DNA of 64,000 nt from Phyto melanocephala (Eukaryota > Arthropoda > Insecta > Diptera > Rhinophoridae). Where the stretch lies: contig OW799237.1 in assembly GCA_941918925.1 (NCBI GenBank), positions 2,833,201-2,897,200 on the forward strand, given 5' to 3'. A program made the translations under genes and the position numbers. Positions 1-9,899 of this stretch are shown piece after piece. Below the pieces are notes generated by a model, which was given only the letters and a program-made list of their open reading frames with translations, was not told the origin of the DNA and did not search any database. Position 1 is the first letter of the stretch, and each line of letters begins with the position of its first letter.

Positions 1-1150
1 GAACTTAAATTAAATTTCCATAAATTCTGTTTCAATTTAAAAAAAAAAAACTTTAGCTAAAGTACTTTAGGCACGACTGTTTTAAATAAATTAAATTTTA
101 TTTTTCATAACAATTTAAAGTGACAGAAATTGTCTACCATAATACGAGTTTTAATCCTTGTTCGAATAAAAAGCAATAAACGAAACATACAAACAAATAA
201 ATGCAATAAAAAAGAAAGAGAGAGGGAAAAAAATCAGATGAAAACTTTCTGCATTTCATATGAAAATATTATTTTAAGCAGCTCTGTTATGAAAACATCG
301 AACGTAGGCAGTGTGAGGTAAAAAAAAAGAATCGAAAAATAATAAAAGAGAAAATTTTATAAAATATAAAAGAGCATTGTCAACATATTTTTTTATCGGC
401 ATTAAAATAATGGCCAACGCTGACATTTACACATGACATCTAGCAATGGCAGCAGTGACTGTAACAGCAACAGCAACAGCAACAACATCAACAGAAATTA
501 TTATTGTACGATGGTCTTAAAAAGTAGTGAATTTCCAAGCCATTTCAGAAAATAAATGTGAGTAAAATGTTGATTCTCAAAGTGGTCGACCATAGGATTC
601 ATAGGTTTCATACAAATATTGTATTTTGTTTGCTTGTGTGCCTTAAACGTACACGTAATAGGCATTAATATTGTTTTTGTTTTTTATATAACATTTCAAT
701 CACACACACGCACTTATAAAAAAAGTTGCAACGCAATTATTCTGTATTTAACACTGACCAGCATTTGGCAACAAAAAAAAAAAAAACAAAATTTCAATGA
801 ATGAAATTATAAAAATGACACGTATGATATGTCTCCGGCTATTTAGCCAGCACAAATTGTTAGACACTCAAGAAAACATATTAGATTTGGCCAAAGTTCT
901 TAATACCCTCGAAGAATGTGTTAAACTTACGGTTGCTTAAAACAAATAACAAATATGTTCCTAATGGTAGAGTTGAACTGATGGACAACATAAAGCCACA
1001 AGGCTTAAGAACTAACAACCCCAGGAATGGAGAGCTGAGTGAGAGTAAAAATTATAGGGGGCATTATAGCAAACTTAGCGCCTACCTTGATAGAGATCTT
1101 TAGATTCAAAGGCCATAAATTAAGCATATTTCACATAAATGGCCTGGGAA
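1..1150. other. AT-rich non-coding DNA
   Basis: No credible gene is visible here. The short open frames lack splice context and any family resemblance. A CAACAG-type microsatellite lies at about 462-492, common in fly introns and regulatory DNA. The segment at 820-1150 is less AT-rich than its neighbours and may be the eroded upstream part of the non-LTR relic that follows, but I could not align it to a domain. Confidence 0.6.
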
Positions 1151-1164
1151 TCATTGTGAAACAT

Positions 1165-1440
1165 TCTGTGCAATGAAGATAGATTTTCAAAAAGCTTTTG
1201 ACATTCTCTCGAATTTTGTAATTTAGAAAGCTCTTGAGTGTTTAAGCATAGTTAAAAAATAATCGATATTATTATTGAACTATTTACAAGCGCAAACTGT
1301 TGTAAGCTACATCAGTCTGCAGTCAGCCCTGCATCAAAGCCCGGGTATGTCAGGATTTTATACTTTCACTCTTATTGTTGTACGTTGTTTTGGGCAAAGT
1401 CAGGGCCATAACCTTGCAATTCTTTCATCACACATGTAGA
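1165..1440 (+). pseudogene. Non-LTR retrotransposon reverse transcriptase relic
   Basis: A forward reading from about 1173 gives a start like MKIDFQKAFDI, resembling the catalytic-aspartate block of non-LTR reverse transcriptases ([ILV]DFxxAFD). Downstream text, broken by stops, keeps a spacing like the finger and palm region before the YADD block, which I cannot find intact. I infer an old I/R1/LOA-type or Jockey-type relic, truncated at both ends. Stops and frame breaks exclude function. The assignment rests on one good motif and weak context. Confidence 0.4.
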
Positions 1441-1972
1441 CAAAACTTCTAACAAAAAAAAAAAAAAAAAAAAATTATTAAAAATTAATAAAACATACTA
1501 GCACGCACAATACCATAAACACACTTGATTTTAACTAAAACATGTTTGATATTGTCGGGTTTTATGGAATTGCATCAATAAAATATTAAATTTGCTTTTC
1601 ACTTCCCCTTACTGACTTGTATATGCATGTGTGTGTTTATATTTTTAAAACCTTTTCGGGATGGTTGGCTATGTCAATATAATATTTTATTTATTTTGTA
1701 ACTACGTACATAAGCTGAAGGTTGAAAAGCAAAAATTATTTATTTATAAAAAACTTTACGAAAATGTTTTATTTTAAGAATTTTTAAAATAAATTTTGCG
1801 TTAAAAAAACTTTGTCATTTCTATCAAATTTTCATTTAAAGAAAATTTTAGACACATTCTCTTTTAACACAATGTTTTCAATTCATCTGAAATGCAACAA
1901 ATTTTTAATATTTTACAAAGTCCTTGTTTTAATTTTTTATTAAAAATATGAACGTCATAAAAGTGTTTACTA

Positions 1973-3746
1973 CAGGATGGGGCAAAAGTCATCATTTGGA
2001 TTTAATAATTGAATTATTTCGTGAATTGATTTTTTTTCATATAATAAAAGATACAAAATAGAAATATTTTTACACTAAAAATAGAAAATGATGTCACCTA
2101 AATGACACCCATGGTCAACTTTGCAATGATGGGCTCGTTTAAAAGCATTTTAATTTTTTTTATTTTATTTAACTTTTATTTATTCAATTCATAGTTTTTA
2201 AGCCATTAAGGCCAATAAACCAGTATAACAAAAATAAATGGTAACATTTCTTACTACTTATTTTAATATTAATATACTTATTTAAAAAAAAAATACAAAA
2301 AACAGTTTAATCTAAAAAGAAAAAAAAAGAAAAAAGCAATATGACTTTCAATTTTTTGTTTGTATTTTTTTTTTATTTTCTTTTAAACTCCCCATTACAC
2401 AAATATTAAGAGTAAAAATAATTAAGCTAAAAAAAATTGTTATATTTACAAGTGTTGTAGATTTATATTTTTAAACTGTTTTAAAGAATGTGAGAATTTA
2501 CGCTGAGAATATGGAATTATGCCATGTCATAGATTAATTGATTTGGCATTAAATGATCTTTTCATAATTAACGAATGATAACGCGGAGATAGCAAATCAT
2601 GAGTCCTAAATGAGTATCCAAATTGAAATCTACTTCTTAAATACGGCGCACAATCTGTATTTATCCTACATCCTAATATCAATACCACGTAACACAACAT
2701 TTCCACAACATTAAATTTTTATTTCCAGAAATTATTTTTTCTTTAAAAATTTGCCTCAAAAGTACTTTTGTGTTGCAGGTAGGATTTTCAAGAGCAGGAC
2801 ATACAAAATTTTTTTACCGTTTCTGCTCTCCATTTACGGTTAGAGCACTTCCATCAGATTTACGAAGAAGTAAGGCCAAATGATATTTTTAGTTGTAAGG
2901 CTACACCATACTGTACACGTAGTGGGATACAGTCAGCGTTAATTAAAGTCTTGTGGGTTTTCAGAATCCCAAAGCCCACAGTTCTGCTTATTAGTAATTT
3001 ATAATTGAAATCAAAATGAACTTCATCGCTCATAGTCAGATTTTCAATAAGTCAATTTTTTTCTGGTCAACTATTAAAAATTTACCTACAAATTTTAGAT
3101 GTTGCCGATGATTTGCAGGGTTAAGTTCCTGCGCACTTTGGATGGAAATAATAGTAAATCTTTTTTTTAAATACGCCACAGTGACGTATAAGCTATTCCT
3201 GGCTAATCACAATGCCTTTTTTGTAAAATTTTTCTAATATTTCATTAATAATTTGCTCTACAGTTACAAAATTTCATCTCGCATCTCGAATTAAACCTGA
3301 TGCCAAATTACGGCTTTCGATCACGATAAAAATTTTACTCGCATGATTGAGTTCGCTGTGCTTTAGGTATAGAGATTCTAATAAGAATTTTTCAATTACG
3401 ATCACTTTCGAATGCCGTAATTCGGCCCCTGGTCTATGTATTCGAGGAAAATCTCCCACGGTGGCATGTTGGTGGAAACGATGAAACATGCTTCAAATCG
3501 ATAATTTATAATACGTTAAAATAAATTTATAATACGTGCAAATAATTGATCGCTGATTTAAATAATAAAATTCTGTTATTTTAATTCTTTGTTCAAATGT
3601 GAATCCCTTCAATATTTATTCTCCTGGTGTTATTTATATAATCAAAAAAAAATAAAAAATAATAATAAATAATAAAAATAAAAAATAATAATAAACAAAA
3701 AAGTTATTAAAGTTATAGGTCCCTTGGTAACATTTGGTCCACCCTG
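1973..3746 (-). mobile_element. Tc1/mariner-superfamily relic with TIRs
   Basis: The left end reads CAGGATGGGGCAAAAGTC and the reverse complement of the right end reads CAGGGTGGACCAAATGTT, each flanked by TA (1971-1972 and 3747-3748), the standard target duplication of this superfamily. Between them is a broken transposase on the minus strand. At about 1.77 kb the element is longer than the usual 1.2-1.3 kb; the surplus is an AT-rich tract at about 2140-2750 separating the C-terminal codons from the middle of the gene, which suggests a later insertion. The 5'-end sequence (right side) is shared with fragments at 7285 and 55765. Confidence 0.75.
2080..3140 (-). pseudogene. Broken Tc1/mariner transposase (2.0-3.1 kb)
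   Basis: Reverse-strand fragments occur in gene order across several frames. A QELNPANHRQ-like segment is at about 3137-3100. SDEVHF, containing the first catalytic aspartate, is at about 3030-3015. A segment resembling NKQNCGLWDSENPQ and TVWCSL follows at about 2990-2900. A VNGE-like segment lies near 2840-2820. The C-terminal GCHLGDIIF-like end is at about 2120-2090. This order matches the IS630/Tc1/mariner type carrying FQQDGATCHT in other copies. Frameshifts, stops and the AT-rich interruption make it non-functional. Confidence 0.7.
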
Positions 3747-3749
3747 TAC

Positions 3750-4620
3750 TATTTAAAAATAAAACAAAATAATACATATACATTTAGTAACTATTAAATT
3801 AATGCAAATTTTTACTGAAAATGACTTGCCAAATTAATGTTTAATATTTAAAAGTTTGAAATGAGTAAATTTACTTCAAGACTTAAAAATAGACGCACTT
3901 ACTCATACTCACAAGCACTCAAAACGGATATTGCCTGTCAGCCATATTTATTAATAACTTTAATGTTTATGCTGTAGGTTGTGGTATACAGATGAATAGA
4001 AGTGGAAGTTAAGCAAATTATTCAAATTCTTGTTTATTTATTATTATTATTATGAACGCACCTGCGTACACGTGGGAGTAATTATGCCTTTAAATAACAA
4101 AAAATAAAAAAATAAAAATATTGGCGCTAGCAGAAAGTGAAGGACACACAATTTTTAAAACAATTTTTTAAAATGTTTTTAAACTGTGAGTTTTAATCGC
4201 CAGTAGATAAATATTAACGGCACTTGTTGCCTTACAATTGTTTGTTATTTTTAAATGTTCTACTAAATCACCACTACACCCAGACAATGGTTATGTTCTT
4301 AAAGTTTTTGAAAATGAATTTCTATTAAGTTTGTTTTTTTTAATTATTTCAAAGGTCCTACTTTAAATTTGAGGCTTAGGTTTAAAATAAAAATCATATA
4401 TTCTATATGTTATTCTTATTTTATTTTTTATTCTTCTTTATTCAAATTTGAAAAAGTGATTACCTGATTTGATCCCTTGAATAAAGAATTTGAGAACGGT
4501 ATACTGGAAGGCACTGCAAAACATGAAATGAATATTTTAAAAATTTAGTTAATTAAAGAACTTATATCATAAAAAAAATAAAAAATAAAAAAAATATTTA
4601 TTACAAAAGAAGAAATATTA
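3750..4620. other. AT-rich non-coding DNA
   Basis: No gene, RNA or recognisable element is visible. Several A/T homopolymer runs are present. Confidence 0.6.
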
Positions 4621-4629
4621 CAACGTTAT

Positions 4630-5105
4630 ACTTATTCTGTTATACACAAAATTTTTTTATGGAAATGCACTTTTTTACATTTTAAACTAGAAAATTATTT
4701 TATACACAACAATTTTAATAAAAGATAAAATTATGTAAAACAAATTTATAATGGAAAACACTTTTATACAATATATTGTTTTGAGGAAAACTGTTATACA
4801 AAATAACGTTTTGAAGAACAAATGTTATACAAAATATAATCTAAAGAAAATTATATTTATGTAAATTTTTCCTTTGAGCTGAAGTTATACACATTTTTGA
4901 AAGAAAATACTGTTATGCGAAATATTGCTTGAGTATAACATTAGCAGACATAATATTTTTGTTGCTATCATACACAACATTTTCTGCAGGTACTTAATTT
5001 ATGCATTAACCAAAATACTGTTAAACAAAATATTTTTTTTACATAAAAATTAATATTAAGGAAAATAAATTTTATTAATAATACTGTTACACAAAATAAA
5101 TTTTA
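4630..5105 (+). repeat. Irregular array of CTGTTATACAAAATA motif, part 1
   Basis: About ten degenerate occurrences of a motif close to CTGTTATACAAAATATTTT recur at irregular spacing, for example near 4637, 4763, 4790, 4822, 4884, 4911, 5019 and 5083. Spacing is roughly 30-65 bp, too irregular for a fresh tandem repeat. The same motif resumes at 6390-6680, after the non-LTR relic. Confidence 0.5.
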
Positions 5106-5459
5106 TGATTAAATAGCGAACCCCCTGCACACTTCGTAGTGCAAAATAGAAAATAAAAAAATCAATTCGAATTCATTTAAATTAATGGTTTGACGAAAAT
5201 CGAATTGTAATGAATTTAAAAACGAATTGTATTTTAGTTTTTCAAAATATTAACTGAAATGTTTTCAAGTATTTTGAAATGAATGCAGTGCTTACTAAAA
5301 TGGCCATAACTCATGAACCAGTACACATACAGAGACCATTTATACAACCTTGGTATTGACGTCACCTTTTATGTGAACTTTACAGAAACAAAATCAATCG
5401 CATTTTAGAGAACATCAATTACTTACACAATGCAACTATATATAGATTGTTCTATAAAA

Positions 5460-6240
5460 AAAAGTTCGTTGTTATGGCCAGTTGGTTGTATTGTCTTCGA
5501 TCTTGAACAGAGCGTTTAAAAATATTTTTCCCTCCAGGACGGAGTGGGTTAGGTGACCTTATAGGGAGCTTTGACAGCAGAATATATACTTTCGGTTTTA
5601 AGATGAGCTCAGTGTATTTTCTGGTGTACTGGGGATAGCGCTCTTCTCGACTATTGGAAGAATGCGGCGTATTTAAGGCTGAAATATTTGCTATGTGGGA
5701 GGCATGTAGAATAGTGAAAGGCAAGAATATTTACAGGAATATTAGTATTTTTGTCTACAGTCACTCAAATTAGTTGGTTAATAAAGAAAAGAGTTATAAA
5801 GGCTTTATCAGCTGAATGATGTTAACCTACTTTATGCCCCTGTACATACGGGCCACTATATAAATGAGTGGGTGGATTAGGTAGCCGAAAAGAGATTCAC
5901 TTGGCGATTTTGCCAACAAAAATGCAGTTGCAATCCTGATGGGGACATTCAAAAGCAATATCTGTAGACACTTTTTTGAAAGAGTGGCCATACGTTCGCT
6001 TACCTTTTTTAACATCAGGCACATATCGCAACTTACAAATCGAGGTCAGAAGGACATATTGAGATTGTTGCTGATTTTTTGGATTTTGTGTTAGGGAAAC
6101 ATGTAAATCATTTTTACACTCTCTGGAAATATACTGCCCCGTATTCCAAGTGAGAGACAATCCAGGATAAACAAATACTAAATAAACTCTTTTGCATATC
6201 TGAGGTTAGAATGAATGGTCTGCTTAACTACAACAATAAG
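5460..6240 (+). pseudogene. Non-LTR retrotransposon RNase H / 3' ORF2 relic
   Basis: A forward frame at about 5650-5715 gives SRLLEECGVFKAEIFAMWEA, which resembles the RNase H segment of I/LOA/Jockey-like ORF2 ('...FQAEIFAI..A'). This is followed by ISIFVYSHSN, matching the 'I.I.VDSQAA' strand with the catalytic Asp apparently mutated to His. A region with several short frames continues to about 6240. Base composition is richer in G+C than the flanks, as expected for former coding DNA. Stops and frameshifts are frequent. Family-level placement is tentative. Confidence 0.5.
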
Positions 6241-6384
6241 CAACCAACCAATTGGTGTATTGCATCCACACTATAGAAAACGTGCAGAGTTCCGAAAAGT
6301 TATAGAAAAGATTATCCACTTTTTCATAGTTTATGTCGCAAAATCACCGAGAAAACACTGACCTTTACAACATTATCTTATCTT

Positions 6385-6680
6385 GAAAAAAACTGTTATA
6401 AAATTTTTTTTTATATAAAATATTGCTACAAACAAATTTTTCCACAAAATTCAATGAAACGTTTTTCCCTATAAAATTAAAATATATATCTGCAAGCCTT
6501 TTTTATATATAAAAACGATTTAATTAATAATTTTTGAATTTTTATTACTATAGAAAATTCTGTTATAAAAAATATTTATTCTTTTTTTTTATGAAATCTT
6601 TGATATTTTGTTAAGACGCTACTGTTATACTCAATATTTTTACACACAATATTATCTTCAAAAAAATATGCTGTTTTACA
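6385..6680 (+). repeat. Irregular array of CTGTTATACAAAATA motif, part 2
   Basis: Further degenerate copies occur near 6390, 6550, 6624 and 6670, with the motif seen at 4.63-5.10 kb. The simplest reading is one older array split by the retrotransposon relic between them. Confidence 0.45.
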
Positions 6681-6689
6681 ATTAAGTTT

Positions 6690-7284
6690 CTTTATGAAAA
6701 TATTATTTTTGCTTTATATTCCTCCCTTACTCTCAACTGTTTCAAATTAACATTCCACGATGACTTTCATTTTTCATTTTTTTCTCTTTACTTTAGTTCT
6801 GTTTTTAGTATCCTGAAATTTGTTCAACAATTTCCTTTAAATAATTATTTGTGTTTGAACTTTTTTTTCCATTTTAAAATATACAATTCATTGATTTCCA
6901 ATTAATTAACAAAAATTTTAGATAGATCACCGCAACGACCAATTTAACTGAACTTACTGCCAGTGCTTTAAAAGACAAAGTCTCCCTACTGTTTTAAAAA
7001 GGAATATATTTTAGTTTGTCTGTGTGTGTGTGTATCTGTATTTTAACCACATTTTTCCATTTCAATGCATCTGTTTACTTGACTGAATAGAGCAATTTAG
7101 TCGTTTAAGATTTGTATCCTGGTGAAATTTCTTTTTAATGTTCTTTTGCAGTGGTTAGGGCGTCAGGGTAGTTGAGAGTATAGGCTCTTTATGGGTTACT
7201 GGTAAGAATACAAATTATAAGAAAATGATTCATCTAAACCGCAGTGTTTTGCTAGCATGGCAATTTTGATAATCTTTTTTTAAA
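6690..7284. other. AT-rich non-coding DNA
   Basis: Nothing recognisable except a short GT microsatellite at about 7020-7032. Confidence 0.6.
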
Positions 7285-7450
7285 CAGGGTGGGCCAAAAG
7301 TCAACATGGAATTTATAAATTTAATAACTTTTTCATTTATACATATATTTTTTTGTTTATTTTTTTTAATAAAAAATAATGGAGAGATTTACAAGTAAAC
7401 AAAGAATCAGAATAATAGAATTTTATTCTTTAGACTAGGGAAAAATTGTT
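7285..7450 (+). mobile_element. Tc1/mariner 5'-end fragment
   Basis: The segment starts CAGGGTGGGCCAAAAGTC and then runs through sequence aligning with the reverse complement of the right end of the 1973-3746 element, including a shared 'aacaaagaat...agaattttattatt'-like tract. It is therefore the 5' terminal ~165 bp of another copy of that family, in forward orientation. No transposase codons follow directly. Confidence 0.55.
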
Positions 7451-7504
7451 TTTATGCAAATAGCATATATTTTAACCTTAAAATTTCAAAACAAAAAATA
7501 TGAA

Positions 7505-7625
7505 CGAAAAAACTATTGAATTTTTTAACCCCAGGGCCAACCTGTGAAAAAATAAAAAAAATCTAAATTTTAAATTTAAAATTTTTTTTTTCAAATACTG
7601 AGTTTAAAAATACAACGACGATGTA
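7505..7625 (+). repeat. Inverted repeat arm (partner at 9303-9420)
   Basis: This ~120-bp tract, containing TCAAATACTGAGTTTAAAAA and ACAACGACGAT, is the inverted counterpart of 9303-9420 with moderate divergence. The pair brackets about 1.7 kb that includes a complete mini-me-like repeat. Confidence 0.6.
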
Positions 7626-8023
7626 TTTCCTATTTTTAAAAATATTTCTATGAATTCTTTATATTTTTGTTAATTTGCATTAATTAGTTATTTGTGATTG
7701 TGCGCTGGTATGTGAAATGTAGAAAAAATACTGAAGCATGTTTATCCATCCTGTTCTCTATTATCAGTGAAATTAAATCGTTCATAATTTTCGTTGCATT
7801 ATTTTTGTTTATAACAACAATGTTATGACAACTTTAAATGAACTGTTTTCTTTCGGAATACAGAACAGAGAGGTGTTCTTTTATTTCCACCCATCACTGT
7901 ACGAAAATCAGCACATTGTTTCGAGTCTGTTATTTTATCTCCAACCTTAAGATTGTCTTTTCTTTAGTCTTTGCAAAGATAATTTAACAATTTTTATGAT
8001 TTCCTACGTATAATATATGAATT

Positions 8024-8587
8024 TTATAATACCCTTCACACAGTGAGAAAGGGTATATATAGGTTTGTCATTCCGTGTGAAATTTCTACAATTTTCATTT
8101 CCGACCCCATAAAGTATATATTTTCTGAAAGCTTATGAATAGGGGAGTCGATTAAGCTCTGTCAGTCTGTCCGTCTGACCGTCTGTCCGTGTGTATGTTG
8201 AAATCACCTTTTTGAAGACCCTTGACATCGCTCGGACTCGGGTAAGGTATTAAAATATCAGAAATATTCGGGAGTAGAACGGTATTGAAAATCAGAAACA
8301 TTGGTACATAAACAACTGAGATATGAGCAAAAACCCACGACCACCTCGATTTTTTTTCACAAAAACAACATTACAACAACAACATACATACATACAAACG
8401 TGAATACTGGTTAGACAAAACGTGGCATCGAATCCCAGCTGAGTCAAAAAAAATTTTTTTTTAATTTTTTTAAAATTTATTTTCAAATTTTTTTTTTTTT
8501 ATATTTTTTTATTTTTTATTTTTTTTTTGTTTTATATATATTATATATATAATAATTTTTTTTTAAATTTTTTTTTTAATTTTTTTT

Positions 8588-8623
<36 letters not shown>

Positions 8624-8796
8624 TTTTTTAACATACATACGAGAATTTATAATTTTACAATGGGATGTTTTTATATATGTATGTACGTATTTCATATGGG
8701 ATGAATGGTTGCACAAACTACTGTTATTGCATGACTACACGTTGTGAAGGGTATATAAGATTCGGCACGGCCGAATATAGCACTTTTACTTGTTTT
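8024..8796 (+). mobile_element. Mini-me-like dipteran repeat, copy A
   Basis: The left part has ATACCCTTCACACAGTGA..GGGTATATATAGG, then a conserved block with TTTGTCATTCCGTGTGAAAT and a GTCTGTCCGTCTG-type proto-microsatellite at about 8160-8200. The middle is a long T-rich/TA-rich tract (8455-8632). The right part has GTGAAGGGTATATAAGATTC, the hairpin ATTCGGC-AC-GGCCGAAT and an ACTTGTTTT end. The architecture (conserved block between TA and GTCY proto-microsatellites) matches what is known of mini-me elements of Diptera. It has no coding capacity. Copies B (52081) and C (58565) share ends and order. Confidence 0.65.
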
Positions 8797-9302
8797 TATT
8801 TTATTTTATTTATTCTATTGTTAAATGATTACGTAGCATATCAAATCAAATAAAAGACAATGTAAAGGAAAAATCAGATACACCAATACAATAGTTAGAA
8901 ATATTTTGTGCGGTTTTGTTATTAAAGACGCCAACAACAGCAACAATAACTCAATACATAATATAATTCATAATGATAATATTTATGGATGGAATTGATT
9001 ATAAATGAACTAGTATGGTTAGAGACATGTTTGTTACTCTGTGACAAAAGTTAAACAATGCTTGTACGAATGAATTTAAAAGACTGTTGTGAGAGTAAAA
9101 AGGAAACAATCGATTGTTAACAGAATATATTTAGTTTCCTGTCAATGCGTAATTTTAGTTAAACGACAATTTCGTAAGACAAGTAATTTAATATAATAAA
9201 ATTTATATTTGATTTTCATTGTTCGACAACAAAATAGGGTGTTCCATGATACAAGAAAAATTTAAATTTTCTGCTATTTACAAGGCGTATTGATTGAAAA
9301 TC

Positions 9303-9420
9303 AAAAAATCGTCGTTGTATTTTTGAACTCAGTATTTGAAAAAAATTCTAAATTTACAATTAAGATTTTTTTATTTTTGCTTTGGGGTTAAAATATTTAA
9401 TAATTTTTTTATTTATATTT
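9303..9420 (-). repeat. Inverted repeat arm (partner at 7505-7625)
   Basis: The reverse complement aligns with 7505-7625, including ATCGTCGTTGTATTTTTGAA and the CAAATACTGAGTT segment. It directly precedes the transposase C-terminal relic, so both arms may derive from mariner-linked sequence. Confidence 0.6.
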
Positions 9421-9424
9421 GTTT

Positions 9425-9895
9425 TTTATTCTTAAATTTTTTAGGTTATAAAATATACAAAAGGAAAATATTTTTACCGTAAGTATGGAAAATAATGTCA
9501 CCTGAAAGACCCCCATTTTCAGCTACATAATGATGGGCATGTTTTAAAGCATTTTTCACAACTTATTTCTACATTTCTGGTCGTTGCGTTCGAATTTATG
9601 CAAAAATGTGTGCATTAAATTCAAGAATTGCCTCAGGCCTATTTGCATATACTCGCTCCTCCTATGCTGTAAATCTGACATATTAATTTCACAATTTCTG
9701 AAAATTATTCTCTCTCAAAATATTGATCTTAAAGTTGCCAATATATCTAGGACAGTGGCTCTACTTTATCAAAATCACATCTCAGACATATTTTCAACAG
9801 CAGAACGTAAAAATGTTGCTATCATAAACCACTTCCGCTCTCTTTTTACGGTTACAGCACTTCCATCCTCATTTTTTAATAAATAACGCCCAAAA
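9425..9895 (-). pseudogene. Tc1/mariner transposase C-terminal relic
   Basis: On the minus strand, codons near 9870-9770 read like EDGSAVTV followed by ATFLRSAVENMSEM, and codons near 9520-9485 end GGLSGDIIFHT, matching the C-terminus of the same transposase type as at 2080-3140. The sequence between has stops and frameshifts, and the N-terminal half with the first catalytic Asp is absent. The flanking AT-rich text (9425-9485) aligns with the same position in the 1973-3746 copy. Confidence 0.6.
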
Positions 9896-9899
9896 AGTA

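Noticed and set aside
3274..3489. 71-residue minus-strand frame inside the 1973-3746 element
   Set aside because: It lies where the transposase N-terminus should be but shows no recognisable match; probably chance or eroded sequence.
8405..8445. TCGAATCCCAGC segment resembling a tRNA B-box (also at 52495 and in copy C)
   Set aside because: No matching A-box or cloverleaf; it is a fixed part of the mini-me-like repeat.
8292..8486. Minus-strand frames in the mini-me copies (also 52217-52519 and 58477-58710)
   Set aside because: They repeat with the non-coding element and are not conserved as proteins beyond that.
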